Below, piece after piece: positions 22,052 through 32,740 of a stretch of 64,000 nucleotides of DNA; position 1 is the stretch's first letter, and every line of letters starts with the position of its first letter. The position numbers were made by a program, and so were the translations under genes. The notes below the pieces were generated by a model. That model had not been told where the DNA came from. It saw only the letters and a list, made by a program, of their open reading frames with translations, and did not search any database. The stretch is from Carnegiea gigantea (Eukaryota > Streptophyta > Magnoliopsida > Caryophyllales > Cactaceae), in NCBI GenBank assembly GCA_029747015.1, contig JAKOGI010000442.1, forward strand, positions 492,777-556,776, written 5' to 3'.

Positions 22052-22309
22052 TTACAAATTAGCCCTTTGATAATTTTGGCTAATTTTTATTCTGCGGGCA
22101 TTCAAATATTTATCAGCACTTGAATGCTTTATTTAGGAATATAACGAGGTCCATTTTGAGGCCACGTTGTCGTTTCAAATTGTAATGCATAGATACATAT
22201 ATACATATACATAAAATGCTATATTGAAATGCATTGCCCAACTTGATTAATTTGTGATTAGGATAATTTAGGGCAATTATCATGAGTCTTCGGTTCGAGC
22301 CATTACAGT

Positions 22310-22327
22310 CTTCCCCCCTTAAAATAA
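22310..22327 (-). promoter_or_regulatory. Polypurine tract, G2 unit 2
   Basis: The minus strand reads TTATTTTAAGGGGGGAAG just before CTGTAATGG, the LTR start. A TTTCGAAGACGAAAC motif precedes it, the G2 version of the GAGGACGAA motif. Confidence 0.9.
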
Positions 22328-22329
22328 GT

Positions 22330-23870
22330 TTCGTCTTCGAAACTTACAGTTTCAAAGGAACATTGTCCATACCTCAAATAGATATGGGTACTTGCTTCTC
22401 ATGTCCTCTTCAGTGTCCCTTGTAGCCCTCGATGAGTTATGGTTGGTCGACAGGACCCTAACTAGAGGAATGCTTTTGTTTTGAAGTTGCTTCACTCTAT
22501 AATCTAATATCTGAATGGGACGCTCCTCACACATTATGTTCCTGCAACTTCTACTGGCTCTGCTATGATGATATGATTTGGATCTGGGATATATTTTCTA
22601 AGCTGTGAAATGTGAAAAACATTATGGACATGCTCAAGTTCTGCTGGCAAATCCAACCTGTAAGCCATAGTTTTTAATTTCTCACTAATTTCATAAGGCC
22701 CGATACATCTAAGGCTTAGTTTGCCCCTGAGGTTAAATCGTCTAACTCCTTGAACTAGGGACACCTTTAAAAATACCTTATCTCCCACTTAAAATTCTAA
22801 TGGCCTTCTCCTTTTGTCTGCATAGCTTTTCTATCTGCCCTGGGCTGCTTTGATATGTTCTTGAATATTTCTTATCATTTCAGTGGTCTGTTGAATCAAC
22901 TCAGGCCCTAAGGTTAATGCTTCATCAAGCTCACTACAACACAAAGGAGTTCAGCACTTCCTTTCATACAAATATACAATGTTTCAAAGGGGCCATCTAA
23001 ATGGAGGATTGACAGCTGTTATTATAATCGAAGTTCACCAATGGTAAATAATCTTCCCACTTTCTTTAGAAGTCAAGCACCCAGGCTCTCAACATAGCCT
23101 CTAGGGTTTGATTCACTCGCTTGGTTTGCCCATTGGTCTCAGGGTGATATGAACTACTAAAATTTAACTTGATCCTAAAAGCTTTTTGTAGACCTTGCCA
23201 AAACCGTGATTGAAACCTTTGGTCTCTGATAAATAATATGCCCTTTGGTATGCCATGCAGTCAAACTATTTCTTTGGCATGCAATTACCATAGTCTCTCT
23301 ACACTCTAAGTGCCATGGGTTGGTATGAAATGAATAGATTCGATGGATCTGTCAACATTGATCCAAATGACACTCTTTTCCGAAGATGTTAGGGATAGGT
23401 CCATGATAAAACCCATTACGATTAAATTCCACTATCAGGCGGGACTTCCCAAAGGCCCCAGTTTGCGTACTGCGCGTTGGTGCTTAGTCTTGATCTCTTG
23501 ATTAGTCAAGCACTTCCACATACTCTGTAATCCCCCTCTTTAGGTTATACCATCAACAGTATTGCCTCATATCCCTAGACATTTTGTTCCTCCTTGATCC
23601 ACTGAATAACGAGCGTTATGGGCTCCTCCTAAAATCGTCCTTTCAATTCCTCTTTATTGGGAACAGATAACCGGTTTCGGAGCCTCAAAGTCTCATCCTC
23701 ATCTATCACAAAGTCAGGTGACTTCCCTTGTATGACAATTTGCCTAAGTCTCACTAATTTGATATCACCCTTTTGACTTAACTTAATCTTTACTCTGATT
23801 GAGGGTTGCACTTTTAATGCTATTGACAACTCATTTCTTACCCCATGTGATACAACTTCAATGCTCATAT
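22330..23870 (-). pseudogene. pol: Integrase with SH3 and chromodomain-like tail, decayed (G2 unit 2)
   Basis: On the minus strand: linker 23868-23629 (KSPDFVIDEDETLRLRNRL, then VPNKEELK), a zinc-domain region with RQYCW, core with WINVDRS and HFIPTHGT near 23330, FIRDQRFQSRFW near 23210, HPETNGQTKRVNQTLEAML near 23110, SH3-like part 22788-22534 (GDKVFLKVS, LSLRCIGPYEI, DLPAELEHVHNVFHISQL) and chromodomain-like tail 22534-22352 (ILDYRVKQLQNK, RSKYPYLFE). The second catalytic Asp is Ile (23228-23230), and the catalytic Glu is Lys (23120-23122). Stops and frame changes are many. Confidence 0.88.
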
Positions 23871-26215
23871 TTTCAAGGCCCCTGGGGACACCAGATTGGA
23901 TAGTTATTGTTGTGTTACCAGGCTCTTCATCATTTAAGTAGTCAAAAGTTCCCTAGATTCAAATTCGGCGTTAAAGATGAACATATCCACGAATGAGAGT
24001 TATGAAAATGGTGGTCAAGTAAGTCATTACCCATGAAAGAAATAAATAGCAAAGTTATACATGATTAATAAGGGAGGGATTGTCATAGGATGGCTAAAGT
24101 AAAGATGGCTATGAGTTTTCAGGAATCCAAGAATAGAAGGCCACCAGCAATGTGGTTTGCAGGTAAAAATTACGAAAGAGGCAACAGATAGTTAACAGTT
24201 CCTCAGTCATATTAGTGACAAATACAATTATTCTATGCCATGTTAATCCAGTTGAGTAGTTAGCAGGTTGATTTACAGATCAAGTTACATTGTTTATGAA
24301 ATATGAAATGAAATAAGAAAGGATCGGAGTATTCAAAATAGGAAGACAAGATTATTCGCTTACTTAAATACTTTTAATCAAAGATCCCATTATTCGGCCT
24401 AGCCGCTCAGACCCCTCACATGAATGGAAATAAATTTGGGGTTTTGGAGCTCCAACAGGAATAAGAGAGTGGATTGTTACTATAATTGTGACACTAAAGT
24501 GTGGTTGAATGTCAAAGTCATAATTATATACTAATATCATAAGAAATAGGATACTCACGATGTCCAACATAGGGTAAAAGATAATGACAATAGAATTTTG
24601 GAGGGAAAAAAAAAATTGACACATCTTAGACTAGAAAGGCGATTCAGTTACGTTTGGGTTCAACGGTTGAATTACAAATAAGATAGTAGTAACGGAGTTT
24701 CAACACGGTGACCATTTACCCACCATCAACATGATGAAGCCGATAGACGAATTTGGATTTGAATGAGTAGAGTCTAAAATAGGCAATATGCAAATTTAAG
24801 TAAGATAACAAGATTGCATACAGAAAGGTAGAGTCTATCTTTTACGGAATAGAATTTAAAAGCAAGAAAATTGCTGGGGTTACAACAATCATTGTTCACT
24901 CGCACCAGTGGGAGCTTAACTGCATCCCTAACACAGTCAAGCTATATAGGCTTACTACCATGAATAAACGGGGTACAAGATATACGCATATAAATACGCT
25001 TTTACCAAAATGAAGAAGAGGAAGATCAAAGTCAAAAGTATTAGTGTATGGACAACCACTTAAAATCGAGTAAGAATGGGTTCAATGTTTAGCCACAAGC
25101 TTTAAAAGCATGGTGGATAATGCTGGAATTAGGAACGAGCACACATATGGAACCACTAGCTTTCCAAAGAGTTTGAAATTAAAAGAAAGATCAGATAACG
25201 TTGAAAGGAAGCAAAGTCTAAATATGAGGCAGAACAACCAAGTATAAGAAATGATAGAAATAATAGCCTTACTGCAAAAGACAAATTAATCAGCAAGGTT
25301 CCGTATACTAATTAAGAGCTTCTAAGCAGATGCTCGGGGTCGAGAGGAGGTAACATAGGAAAGAGAAGATGTCAATACATAAGTTAAGGTAATTAAGGGA
25401 GAAGCTGATTAATGACTAAAAGTACTAAAAATGTTGCGGATGTAAGATTTTAATGAAAGGAACAGATGACAAATTTCAAAACAATGGGTAACTAAAATAT
25501 TACCGTGATGCAAATGGAGTGAAAATAACTATAAGCGCAAACAATTTTGGAATGGGGGGCAATAATAGTCAGATAGTTCTAATCGTTGGTTACATAGGAA
25601 CCAAAACATTGCGCATAAATCCAAAAGGTAGACTAGTAGGAAAATAGCAATCTACATAATAGGATGTTAAGCGTAAGAGAGGTTACGTTACTATTGAAAT
25701 CGTGGTTGCAAAAGATAAGCTAAGTAGAGGTAATTACTGAAGGCAAGAGAGACGTAATCCATCTTAATGATAGGGATTCCCTTTTAAAATTAATTTCATG
25801 AGGAAATTCAATGAGGGAAAAGCTACATAATGAAGTATTGCTGTAATGATTAATTAACTTTTGCAAAGCTTAATGTGAATAAAAAGGAATTGCAAATTAA
25901 ATTATGTGATTGCATAATAGGAGTGGCTAGCTCTAGGTGGTAACCACGGTGGCCAAGAAGGACGCTAATTTATGCAATGATATCTGGCAAGGCAGGTCTA
26001 ACATTAGTTGGCCAAAGGTCACTGTAAACTCATTTGGATAAATACAGGGACTCATGGAACTATAGTTTCAAGTGTTTGACAGGCTCAAAAGAAAGCTACA
26101 TGGGTTTTAATCTGTATGCAAACATGTCACAGATCTTAGTACCCCACAATCCTCTGTTGTTGTACCTGAACTTGTGTCCTGGTAATGCTCCTTTGAGTTT
26201 GACATCTCGAGCTCA
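23871..26215 (-). other. G2 unit 2 internal region without recognised coding
   Basis: It corresponds to 15016-17296 of unit 1. It has no motifs of reverse transcriptase, RNase H or protease on either strand. A frame starting MLDIVSILF (24364-24567) is open; GTGAGT directly after ATGTTGGACATC on the minus strand looks like a splice donor, which would fit a captured gene piece but is not proof. Confidence 0.65.
24364..24624 (-). CDS. Unrecognised frame shared by all G2 units (unit 2)
   Basis: Open for 86 codons; the part common to all units starts at MLDIVSILFLMILVY and has VGAPKPQIYFHS in the middle. Compared with unit 1 it differs at several residues. No family recognised; see the unit 1 entry for alternatives. 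Confidence 0.25.
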   Translation of the reverse strand: MCQFFFSLQNSIVIIFYPMLDIVSILFLMILVYNYDFDIQPHFSVTIIVTIHSLIPVGAPKPQIYFHSCEGSERLGRIMGSLIKSI

Positions 26216-26224
26216 TGTGTTTGT

Positions 26225-26282
<58 letters not shown>
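26216..26282. repeat. (GT)n microsatellite, G2 unit 2
   Basis: About 65 bp of GT repeats on the plus strand. The flanks (TTTGAGTTTGACATCTCGA on the left, CACTCCAACATAAACT on the right) match units 1 and 3, where the repeat is TA or TA/CA/CT. Confidence 0.97.
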
Positions 26283-26283
<1 letters not shown>

Positions 26284-26320
26284 CCACTCCAACATAAACT
26301 GTAATGCATCAACAAGTACC

Positions 26321-26814
26321 CTAATTCGTCCAACCCATATAACCATTGTAATTTGTTATAGTTTTCCAAATATTATTTATCTCCACAAATCTTATCCATT
26401 CTGGGCAAAAGTATAAATTATGACTTCTAGAATTTTAGTATACAAAAGCAACGACCCCGTCCACATATACGACATATCCTCAAGCCCTTTTCCTATAGTT
26501 TAAATTCTATAGATAGTCATTTTTCCCTAAAATGAGCAGGCTCAAAGTTGTGAACCGTCACTCTTGCTATTTTGATGAACCCAACATCTAGGTGTCCTTC
26601 TTCTCACTCTTTCTTTTCTATTTTTTCTTTTTATCTAGCCGTTGTTAACCCCAAGGAGCTTACTTACCGGATCACCCCATGCTCCATAAGGTAAGATCTT
26701 CTCCGCTTAATTTATTTTGCACAATCTAATGAGTATGGCTTTACCATAAACACCCATGACCTGATTCAACATAATAAGAGAAATTATTTATACCGTCTCC
26801 TTAGAACCTCTTAT
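26321..26814 (-). repeat. 494-bp tract identical to G2 unit 3
   Basis: Every base compared matches 38938-39431, while the same stretch of unit 1 and the flanks on both sides differ at several percent. It starts next to the microsatellite. It looks like a gene-conversion tract or a recent exchange between units 2 and 3. Confidence 0.8.
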
Positions 26815-27300
26815 AAATATCTTGGAGCTAAAGCCCATCCATAGTCATTTCCAGGTGCCTTTAGAGTTTGTTTTAGCCTCATAATAAGGGTGGACGTTAT
26901 CGACCCAACCACATTATAGAATCTTGAATATCTAAAAGACTTTCCCCTACACACTTCCAGAGTTTTCAATACCTGTAATCACGTAGATCGGGGCATATTA
27001 ATTTATATGATCTGGGTCAATAACGTACAATCAAAACGTCCACCAACATCCCAAGTCTAAATATCCTCTATCTCTTCATTACTTACTACCTCCATCACTG
27101 CAAAACATGCTCATAGGTTACAATAACTTGTATACACCTAGTAGTCAGTGGCCCACAGAAGTTTACATGTTTTGGAGGCACATTTAATGACAACACTCCC
27201 TTTGTGTAACACCTTGTCTTGTAGCAAACAACCCATATGATATCAAGTAGCACACCATCAGCTACTGAATTGCCAATGGCTAATTCATTATACTAAATTA

Positions 27301-27588
27301 CTATTGCAACACATCTATAATGGTGTGACAGGCCCTCATACATTGACCTTGTTGCACCATTGCAATGGCTATTTCATACTGATCTAATCCATGAATATTG
27401 CCACATAATACATTCCCCCTTTTTAGCAAGTTAGTGTCGTTTGGTATTGCACTAATCACATGAGAGTTTACGAATGTCACCTTCTTATCATGTCTTGAAG
27501 ATCGCAATGCCCGAACATTAAGTACTTCAGTACATCTTAATAAAACCTCTAAATTGAAATCATCCTGGTAACTCAAACTACAACCCAA
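27301..27588 (-). CDS. Unrecognised 95-codon frame near the G2 PBS (unit 2)
   Basis: The frame begins MGCSLSYQDDFNLEV and contains SRHDKKVTFVNSHVIS and LCGNIHGLDQYEIAIAM, ending after IDVLQ. It is the intact version of the frame at 18456-18718. About 280 bases separate it from the PBS on the coding strand. In another frame upstream (27590-27760) the sequence resembles the unit 3 frame at 40176-40367. I do not recognise any family; gag, a lineage-specific leader protein or captured host sequence are all possible. Confidence 0.35.
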   Translation of the reverse strand: MGCSLSYQDDFNLEVLLRCTEVLNVRALRSSRHDKKVTFVNSHVISAIPNDTNLLKRGNVLCGNIHGLDQYEIAIAMVQQGQCMRACHTIIDVLQ

Positions 27589-27868
27589 AACTACACAAAA
27601 CTATCGTAATGAGCTCGGTATAATTCTTTGGAATACAGATGTCGCTAGGAAGTTGACCAAATGCTTCCTCAATCTATTTTGATAACAATGGAATTCCTAA
27701 GATAATATTCAATGTCGTTGGTCTTAATACCAAAGGCTGAAGGCCAGGCAAATGTTTATTAAAACATCCTCATGATACACACGTACACATGAACTCCGAA
27801 TATCACATCTCGTTTCACGAGTCAAATACAACTCATAGGAACCCCAATATCACAGTGGCCCTAAACCT

Positions 27869-27881
27869 GGCTCTGATACCA
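27869..27881 (-). promoter_or_regulatory. Primer-binding site, G2 unit 2
   Basis: The minus strand reads TGGTATCAGAGCC, a perfect initiator tRNA-Met complement, four bases after the LTR end. Confidence 0.96.
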
Positions 27882-27885
27882 CAAC

Positions 27886-30800
27886 TATAACGCTCCCAAT
27901 CCCTAATGCTTGATTGTTCTAACTTAATTACTTATTTACTATTGATTGGCTGCGGAAGTATTTTGCTTGGAGGCGTTACCGCCGTTCTGTAATGGAACAA
28001 GGCTATCGGAGTTTACCTGTAACGCCATGTTACCCATGTAACTACTTGATTCACTAAATATTTGGCGCAACATACATTTAACCATTTATATAATTTATGA
28101 TACATTTGATAACTCAGCGCATGATTACCAAATACTTGCAGACATCATGTCCAAAAGAATATATAACCAACCTGTCCTTAGGGGTGCTAGCCTATAAATC
28201 ATTATGAGCGCTTAGCTAGCTAACGTTCAGTAAAAACTACAACTGTCGCTCATTTCTTACTACCTTCTGGCTCTCCAGGAGGAAAATGGTTCATTGATCC
28301 CTTACCTAAAATAGAAAACGTAACAATATTCGAATAACAAGCCGAAGGTCGGCACGTACATTCCTATGCTGTAAAATAAGTTTTGTAATCAATTAGTAGG
28401 GCGCCCGCATGTCAAAATATTTTGTTTTATAAACAGGAGAGAGAGAATTTATGAGTAAAGTTGATTTACCGGTTATTATCTGGAAGTGGGCCCAAGTTGA
28501 CGTCTGTAGCGATCTTGAGATAGGTGCACACCTCCCAGGCTGATCCGAAAGCCTGACTTGCAGCCGCGCGGGCAAATTGAAGGGCATAAGCCCTGATGAT
28601 TGATAATTAATGGGGCCACTTGCTTATGTAATAAAACATTATATAAAATGATTCATTGTATGAATGTCATATTGATTTTGCATGGTTTGGGGAACATGTG
28701 AGTTTTCAAAGAATACAGGCAATGTACGTACCTGGCCCTTAAAAATCTCTCCCCGTTTTATTTAAAATCGTTTGTTGGCAGCTTGAAGCGACAGAGGTGG
28801 TCTCAGTTCTGCTCTAAATATATAGCTTTTCTCGATTAGTGCGAGATTAATACATCTCATTAAAATTCTTGACTTAACGAACAATTTAAGTTCCCTTGGC
28901 CTCTCTTTTAATAATTAGTATAATAATTTCTATTAACTTGATTTTATTTTATTTTGCTTTCGTTCCTCTCCTTTAAGTTGCCAATGTTCATTTAATGAAG
29001 GTTCTAAGAGCGCGATGGGGATGACTCGTTGTATGCCTATTAGTACGACGTTATTACCCTTCGAAGATGAATTATTATTACAAGCTTGTTACTATCGTTA
29101 TTTCGTTGCACTATTAGTGCTAATGTCATTGCAGATTATTATGATCGCCGTTATTATTATTAGTATTATGGTTATCATTATAGTTCTATTTACTGTTATT
29201 GGTCATGGTTACAAGGTAGATAGTTAGTCATAATGTGGTTTAGTGACAACATGAGCTTGGTGTTGAGTGCAATCTGAAGGGTGCTCTTAACATGTTCAAC
29301 CCTTACATAAACTTTCGAGATATCTGCAATCTCAGTCCTTACGTAGACTAATCTCTAAATTTAAAAGTTAAAACCATATTTTCCCTCCATTTTTCATCCC
29401 CTCAAGCCCCGACACTCCCTTATACCCAAGCTCATTACATTCACCTTCCTTCCTCTCTTCCTCTATCTCCACTTGACAACTAACTCATAGCATATATCCA
29501 CACAACGCCTCACACACCTACATTCCCATCTAATTAGCATAAATTTCTTATTTAACCACTAATGAAGCAACATAATTAAAAACAGACATAATTAAAATAA
29601 ACATTATATAAGAACCTTAACCACCATATCTAAGGCTACACGTACATTTCTAACACATGTATAACCCATTAACCTTATTCAAATATTAATTGATATTAAT
29701 TCAACACAATTAAAGGAACATATATAAGCTCAACTTCTCACGCAAACCACAAATCTCAACCTTACTCACCAACTCATGACAACACATACACCCAACTTTA
29801 GTCACCAAATTCCCATTACTTTATTCAAATATTCATTATATTTCTCTTAAACCACCAAATAAACCAAAATCAACCTTGTATCCTTATTTAAATCACGACC
29901 CTTAGTTACTTAGCTGTGATCAAAACATAACACTCACGTTATCAAAACATAACACTCACATTAACCTCATACACATATACATATTTTTCTCTATTTAAAC
30001 ATCACTCAACTCATTTGAACATCAATAGCTCAACACAATTAGCTTAAATATTATTTCAAGCCATAACCCTAATCCCTCAAGCTCATGGCCACAACTCAGA
30101 CATCCAACATATTTTCCTTGTTAATCTCATCCTAATAGGCATTAAAATCAATCTCAACATGCCCTTAAATAACTAAAATTCAATCATAATTGCAAACCCT
30201 CACTCACCACACTCATCCTAATCCCCCCCATTCACAACTCAATTCAAACAACTATAATAATTCAAGAACTTTGCAAACAAACACTCATCAATGTTAATTA
30301 CGCCATTTACTACCAAAACTCGGGCATAAAAGATCAAAAATTGAAATTAGTGGGAGTTAGGGTTTCACACCTTTTACCCACTTGAACACATCCGAAGAGC
30401 TTAACAAGAGGATGGCTAGGATGACGGTGCTAGGCAGCGAATTCTGGTGACGATCGACGGTGGTGGGGTGGCGTTGGTCGGCCGGCTGGCGCACAACAAG
30501 TCCGAACAAGGGCTGTCGAAAAACAGGGGAAATTTGGGGCGGTTCTGTCGGGTGGGAGGCAGAGAGAGAAGGGGTTGGGGTTTTGGGTTTGTTTCCCTTT
30601 TTTTTTTTTTTCCTACCTTTTTTTTAATCGCTCGTAACCCTTTTTCTAGATTTTTCTTATCTTTATCCACCCTTTTTATTTATATTTCATTCATTATATA
30701 CATACATATATAGATAATTAAAGTAATGGGTTTGACCAAAATTAATTAATAAAATTGTACATTTGTTGGATGGGAAAATTTGGATGAAACATTTTCATTT

Positions 30801-31131
30801 TTGGTTATTACTTAACTCTTTTCATATGCACAATTCATCTTATTATTATTACATTATTACTATATCTGTTTGTTTGTTATTATTATTATTTTGTAAATTA
30901 CCCTTTGGTAATTTAGGCTAATTTTTATTCTGCAGGCATTCAAATATTTATTAGCACTTGAATGGATTATTTAGGAATATAACGAGGTTCATTTTGAGGC
31001 CATGTCGTCGTTTCAACCTGCGATGCACAAATACATAAAATGCTAAATTGAAATATGGCGCCAAACTTGATTAATTTGTGATTAGGATAATTTAGGACAA
31101 TTATCATGAGTCTTAGGTTCGAGCCGTTACA
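27886..31131 (-). repeat. G2 LTR 2 (between units 2 and 3)
   Basis: On the minus strand it starts TGTAACGGCTCGAACC at 31131 and ends GGGAGCGTTATA at 27886, 3246 bp. It aligns with LTR 1 throughout. The TATA-like box is at 30677-30684, the GC-rich island at 30410-30600, and a foldable GCCGA-AGG-TCGGC at 28341-28353 that corresponds to the hairpin in LTR 3. Confidence 0.92.
30677..30684 (-). promoter_or_regulatory. TATA-like box of G2 LTR 2
   Basis: TATAAATA on the minus strand in the same position as in LTR 1, followed by AAAAGGGTGGATAAAG and then a poly-A run and GC-rich island. Confidence 0.5.
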
Positions 31132-31133
31132 GT

Positions 31134-31150
31134 CTTCCCCCCGTAAAATA
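31134..31150 (-). promoter_or_regulatory. Polypurine tract, G2 unit 3
   Basis: The minus strand reads TATTTTACGGGGGGAAG, then CTGTAACGG at the LTR start. One A of the unit 2 tract is C here. Confidence 0.88.
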
Positions 31151-31154
31151 AGTT

Positions 31155-32740
31155 TCGTCTTCAAAACTTATAGTTTCAAAGAAACATTGTCCACACCTCA
31201 AATAGATATGGGTACTTGCTTCTCATGTCCTCTTCAGTGTCCCATGTAGCCTTTGATGAGTTATGGTTAGTCGATAGGCCTTAATCAGAGGAATGCTTTT
31301 GTTTTGAAGTTGTTTACCTCTATAGTTTAAAATCTGATCGGGACGCTCGTCGCACATTAGGTTCCTGCAACTTCTACTGGCTCTGCTATGACGATATGAT
31401 TTGGATCAGGGATATATTTTCTAAGCTGTGAAATGTGAAAAACGTTGTAGACATGCTCAAGTTCTGCTGGCAAATCCAACCTGTAAGCCACAGTGTTTAA
31501 TTTCTCACTAATTTCATAAGGCCCGACGTATCTAGGGCTTAGTTTGCCCCTGAGGTTGAATCCTCTAACTCCTTAAACTGGGGACACCTTTAAAAATAAC
31601 TTATCTCCCACTTAAAATTCTAATGGTCTTCTCCTTTTGTCTGCATAGCTTTTCTGTCTGCCCTGGGCTGCTTTCATATGTTCTTAAATCTTTCTTATCA
31701 TTTCAGTGGTCTTTTGAATCAACTCAGGCCCTAAGGTTAATGCTTCATCAAGCTCACTCCAACACAAAGGAGTTCTGTACTTCCTTCCATACAAATATAC
31801 AATGCTTCAAAGGGGCCATCTAAATGGAGGATTGACAGCTGTTATTATAATGGAATTTTACCGCTGGTAAATAATCTTCCCACTTTCTTTGGAAGTCAAG
31901 CACCCAGGCTCTCAACATAGCCTCTAGGGTTTGATTCACTCGCTTGGTCTGCCCATTGGTCTCAGGGTGATATGAACTACTAAAATTTAACTTGATCCTA
32001 AAAGCTTTTTGTAGAGCTTGCCAAAATCGTGATTGAAACCTTTGGTCTCTATTAAATAATATGCCCTTTGGTATGCTATGCAGTCAAACTATTTCTTTGG
32101 CATGCAATTACTATAGTCTCTCTACACTCTAAGTCCCATGGGTTGGTATGAAATGTATAGATTCGATGGATCTGTCAACATTGATCCAAATGACACTCTT
32201 TTCCGAAGATGTTAGGGACAGGTCCATGACAAAACCCATTACGATTAAATTCCACCATCAGGCGGGACTTCCCAAAGGCCCCAGTTCGTGTTCTATGCGT
32301 TGATGTTTAGTCTTGATCTCTTCATTAGTCAAGCACTTCCACATACTCTGCAATCCCCCTTTTTAGGTTATCCCACCAACAGTATTGCCTCATAGCCCTG
32401 GACATTTTATTCCTCCTTGATCCACTGAATAACGAGCATTATGGGCTCCTCCTAAAATCGTCCTTTCAATTCCTCTTTATTAGGAACAGATAACCGGTTT
32501 CGTAGCCTCAAAGTCTCATCCTCATGTATCACAAAGTCAGGTGATTTCCCTTGTATGACAATTTGCCTAAGTCTCTCTAATTTGATATCACGCTTTTGAC
32601 CTAACTTAACCTTTGTTGTTATTGAGGGTTGTACTTTTAATGCTAATGAAAACTCATTTCTTGACCCATGTGATACAACTTCAATGCTCATATTTTCAAA
32701 GTCCCTGGGAAAGCCAGATTGCATAGTTCTTGTTATGTTG
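31155..32740 (-). pseudogene. pol: Integrase, decayed (G2 unit 3)
   Basis: It has the same segments as unit 2: linker 32724-32452 (KSPDFVIHEDETLRLRNRL), core with HFIPTHG-like motif near 32160, NRDQRFQSRFW near 32040, GQTKRV near 31945, then SH3-like and chromodomain-like tail. The second catalytic Asp is Asn (32051-32053) and the catalytic Glu is Lys (31943-31945). Several stops interrupt. Confidence 0.86.

Larger units (their letters stand above)
19040..22307 (-). repeat. G2 LTR 1 (between units 1 and 2)
   Basis: On the minus strand it starts TGTAATGGCTCGAACC at 22307 and ends GGGGGTGTTATA at 19040, 3268 bp. PPT of unit 2 lies on one side and PBS of unit 1 on the other, so it is shared. 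It holds a TATAAATA box (21788-21795), a GC-rich island (21540-21700), TTA-repeat tracts (21950-22051) and an AT-rich stretch (20460-21480). It lacks the segment with the hairpin that LTR 2 and LTR 3 carry near 28340 and 40920. A hydrophobic 70-codon frame on the plus strand (20122-20334) is also open in LTR 2, but see the rejected list. Confidence 0.92.
22308..27885 (-). mobile_element. G2 array unit 2, internal region
   Basis: This is the most complete unit: PBS (27869-27881), leader and non-coding part, integrase (22330-23870) and PPT (22310-22327), with LTR 2 upstream and LTR 1 downstream on the minus strand. At about 5.6 kb it is long enough for gag-pol, but only the integrase end is recognisable. 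Confidence 0.9.

Noticed and set aside
21874..22062. Frame with a long run of Ile codons.
   Set aside because: It is the (TTA)n microsatellite of the G2 LTR.
30416..30713. Overlapping frames on both strands in the GC-rich island of G2 LTR 2, one Lys/Pro-rich.
   Set aside because: Both arise from a GC-rich, stop-poor stretch; the LTR 1 copy does not keep the same protein ends.
31623..31823. Plus-strand frame in G2 unit 3.
   Set aside because: It is the antisense shadow of the integrase C-terminal part (KSYADKRR region).
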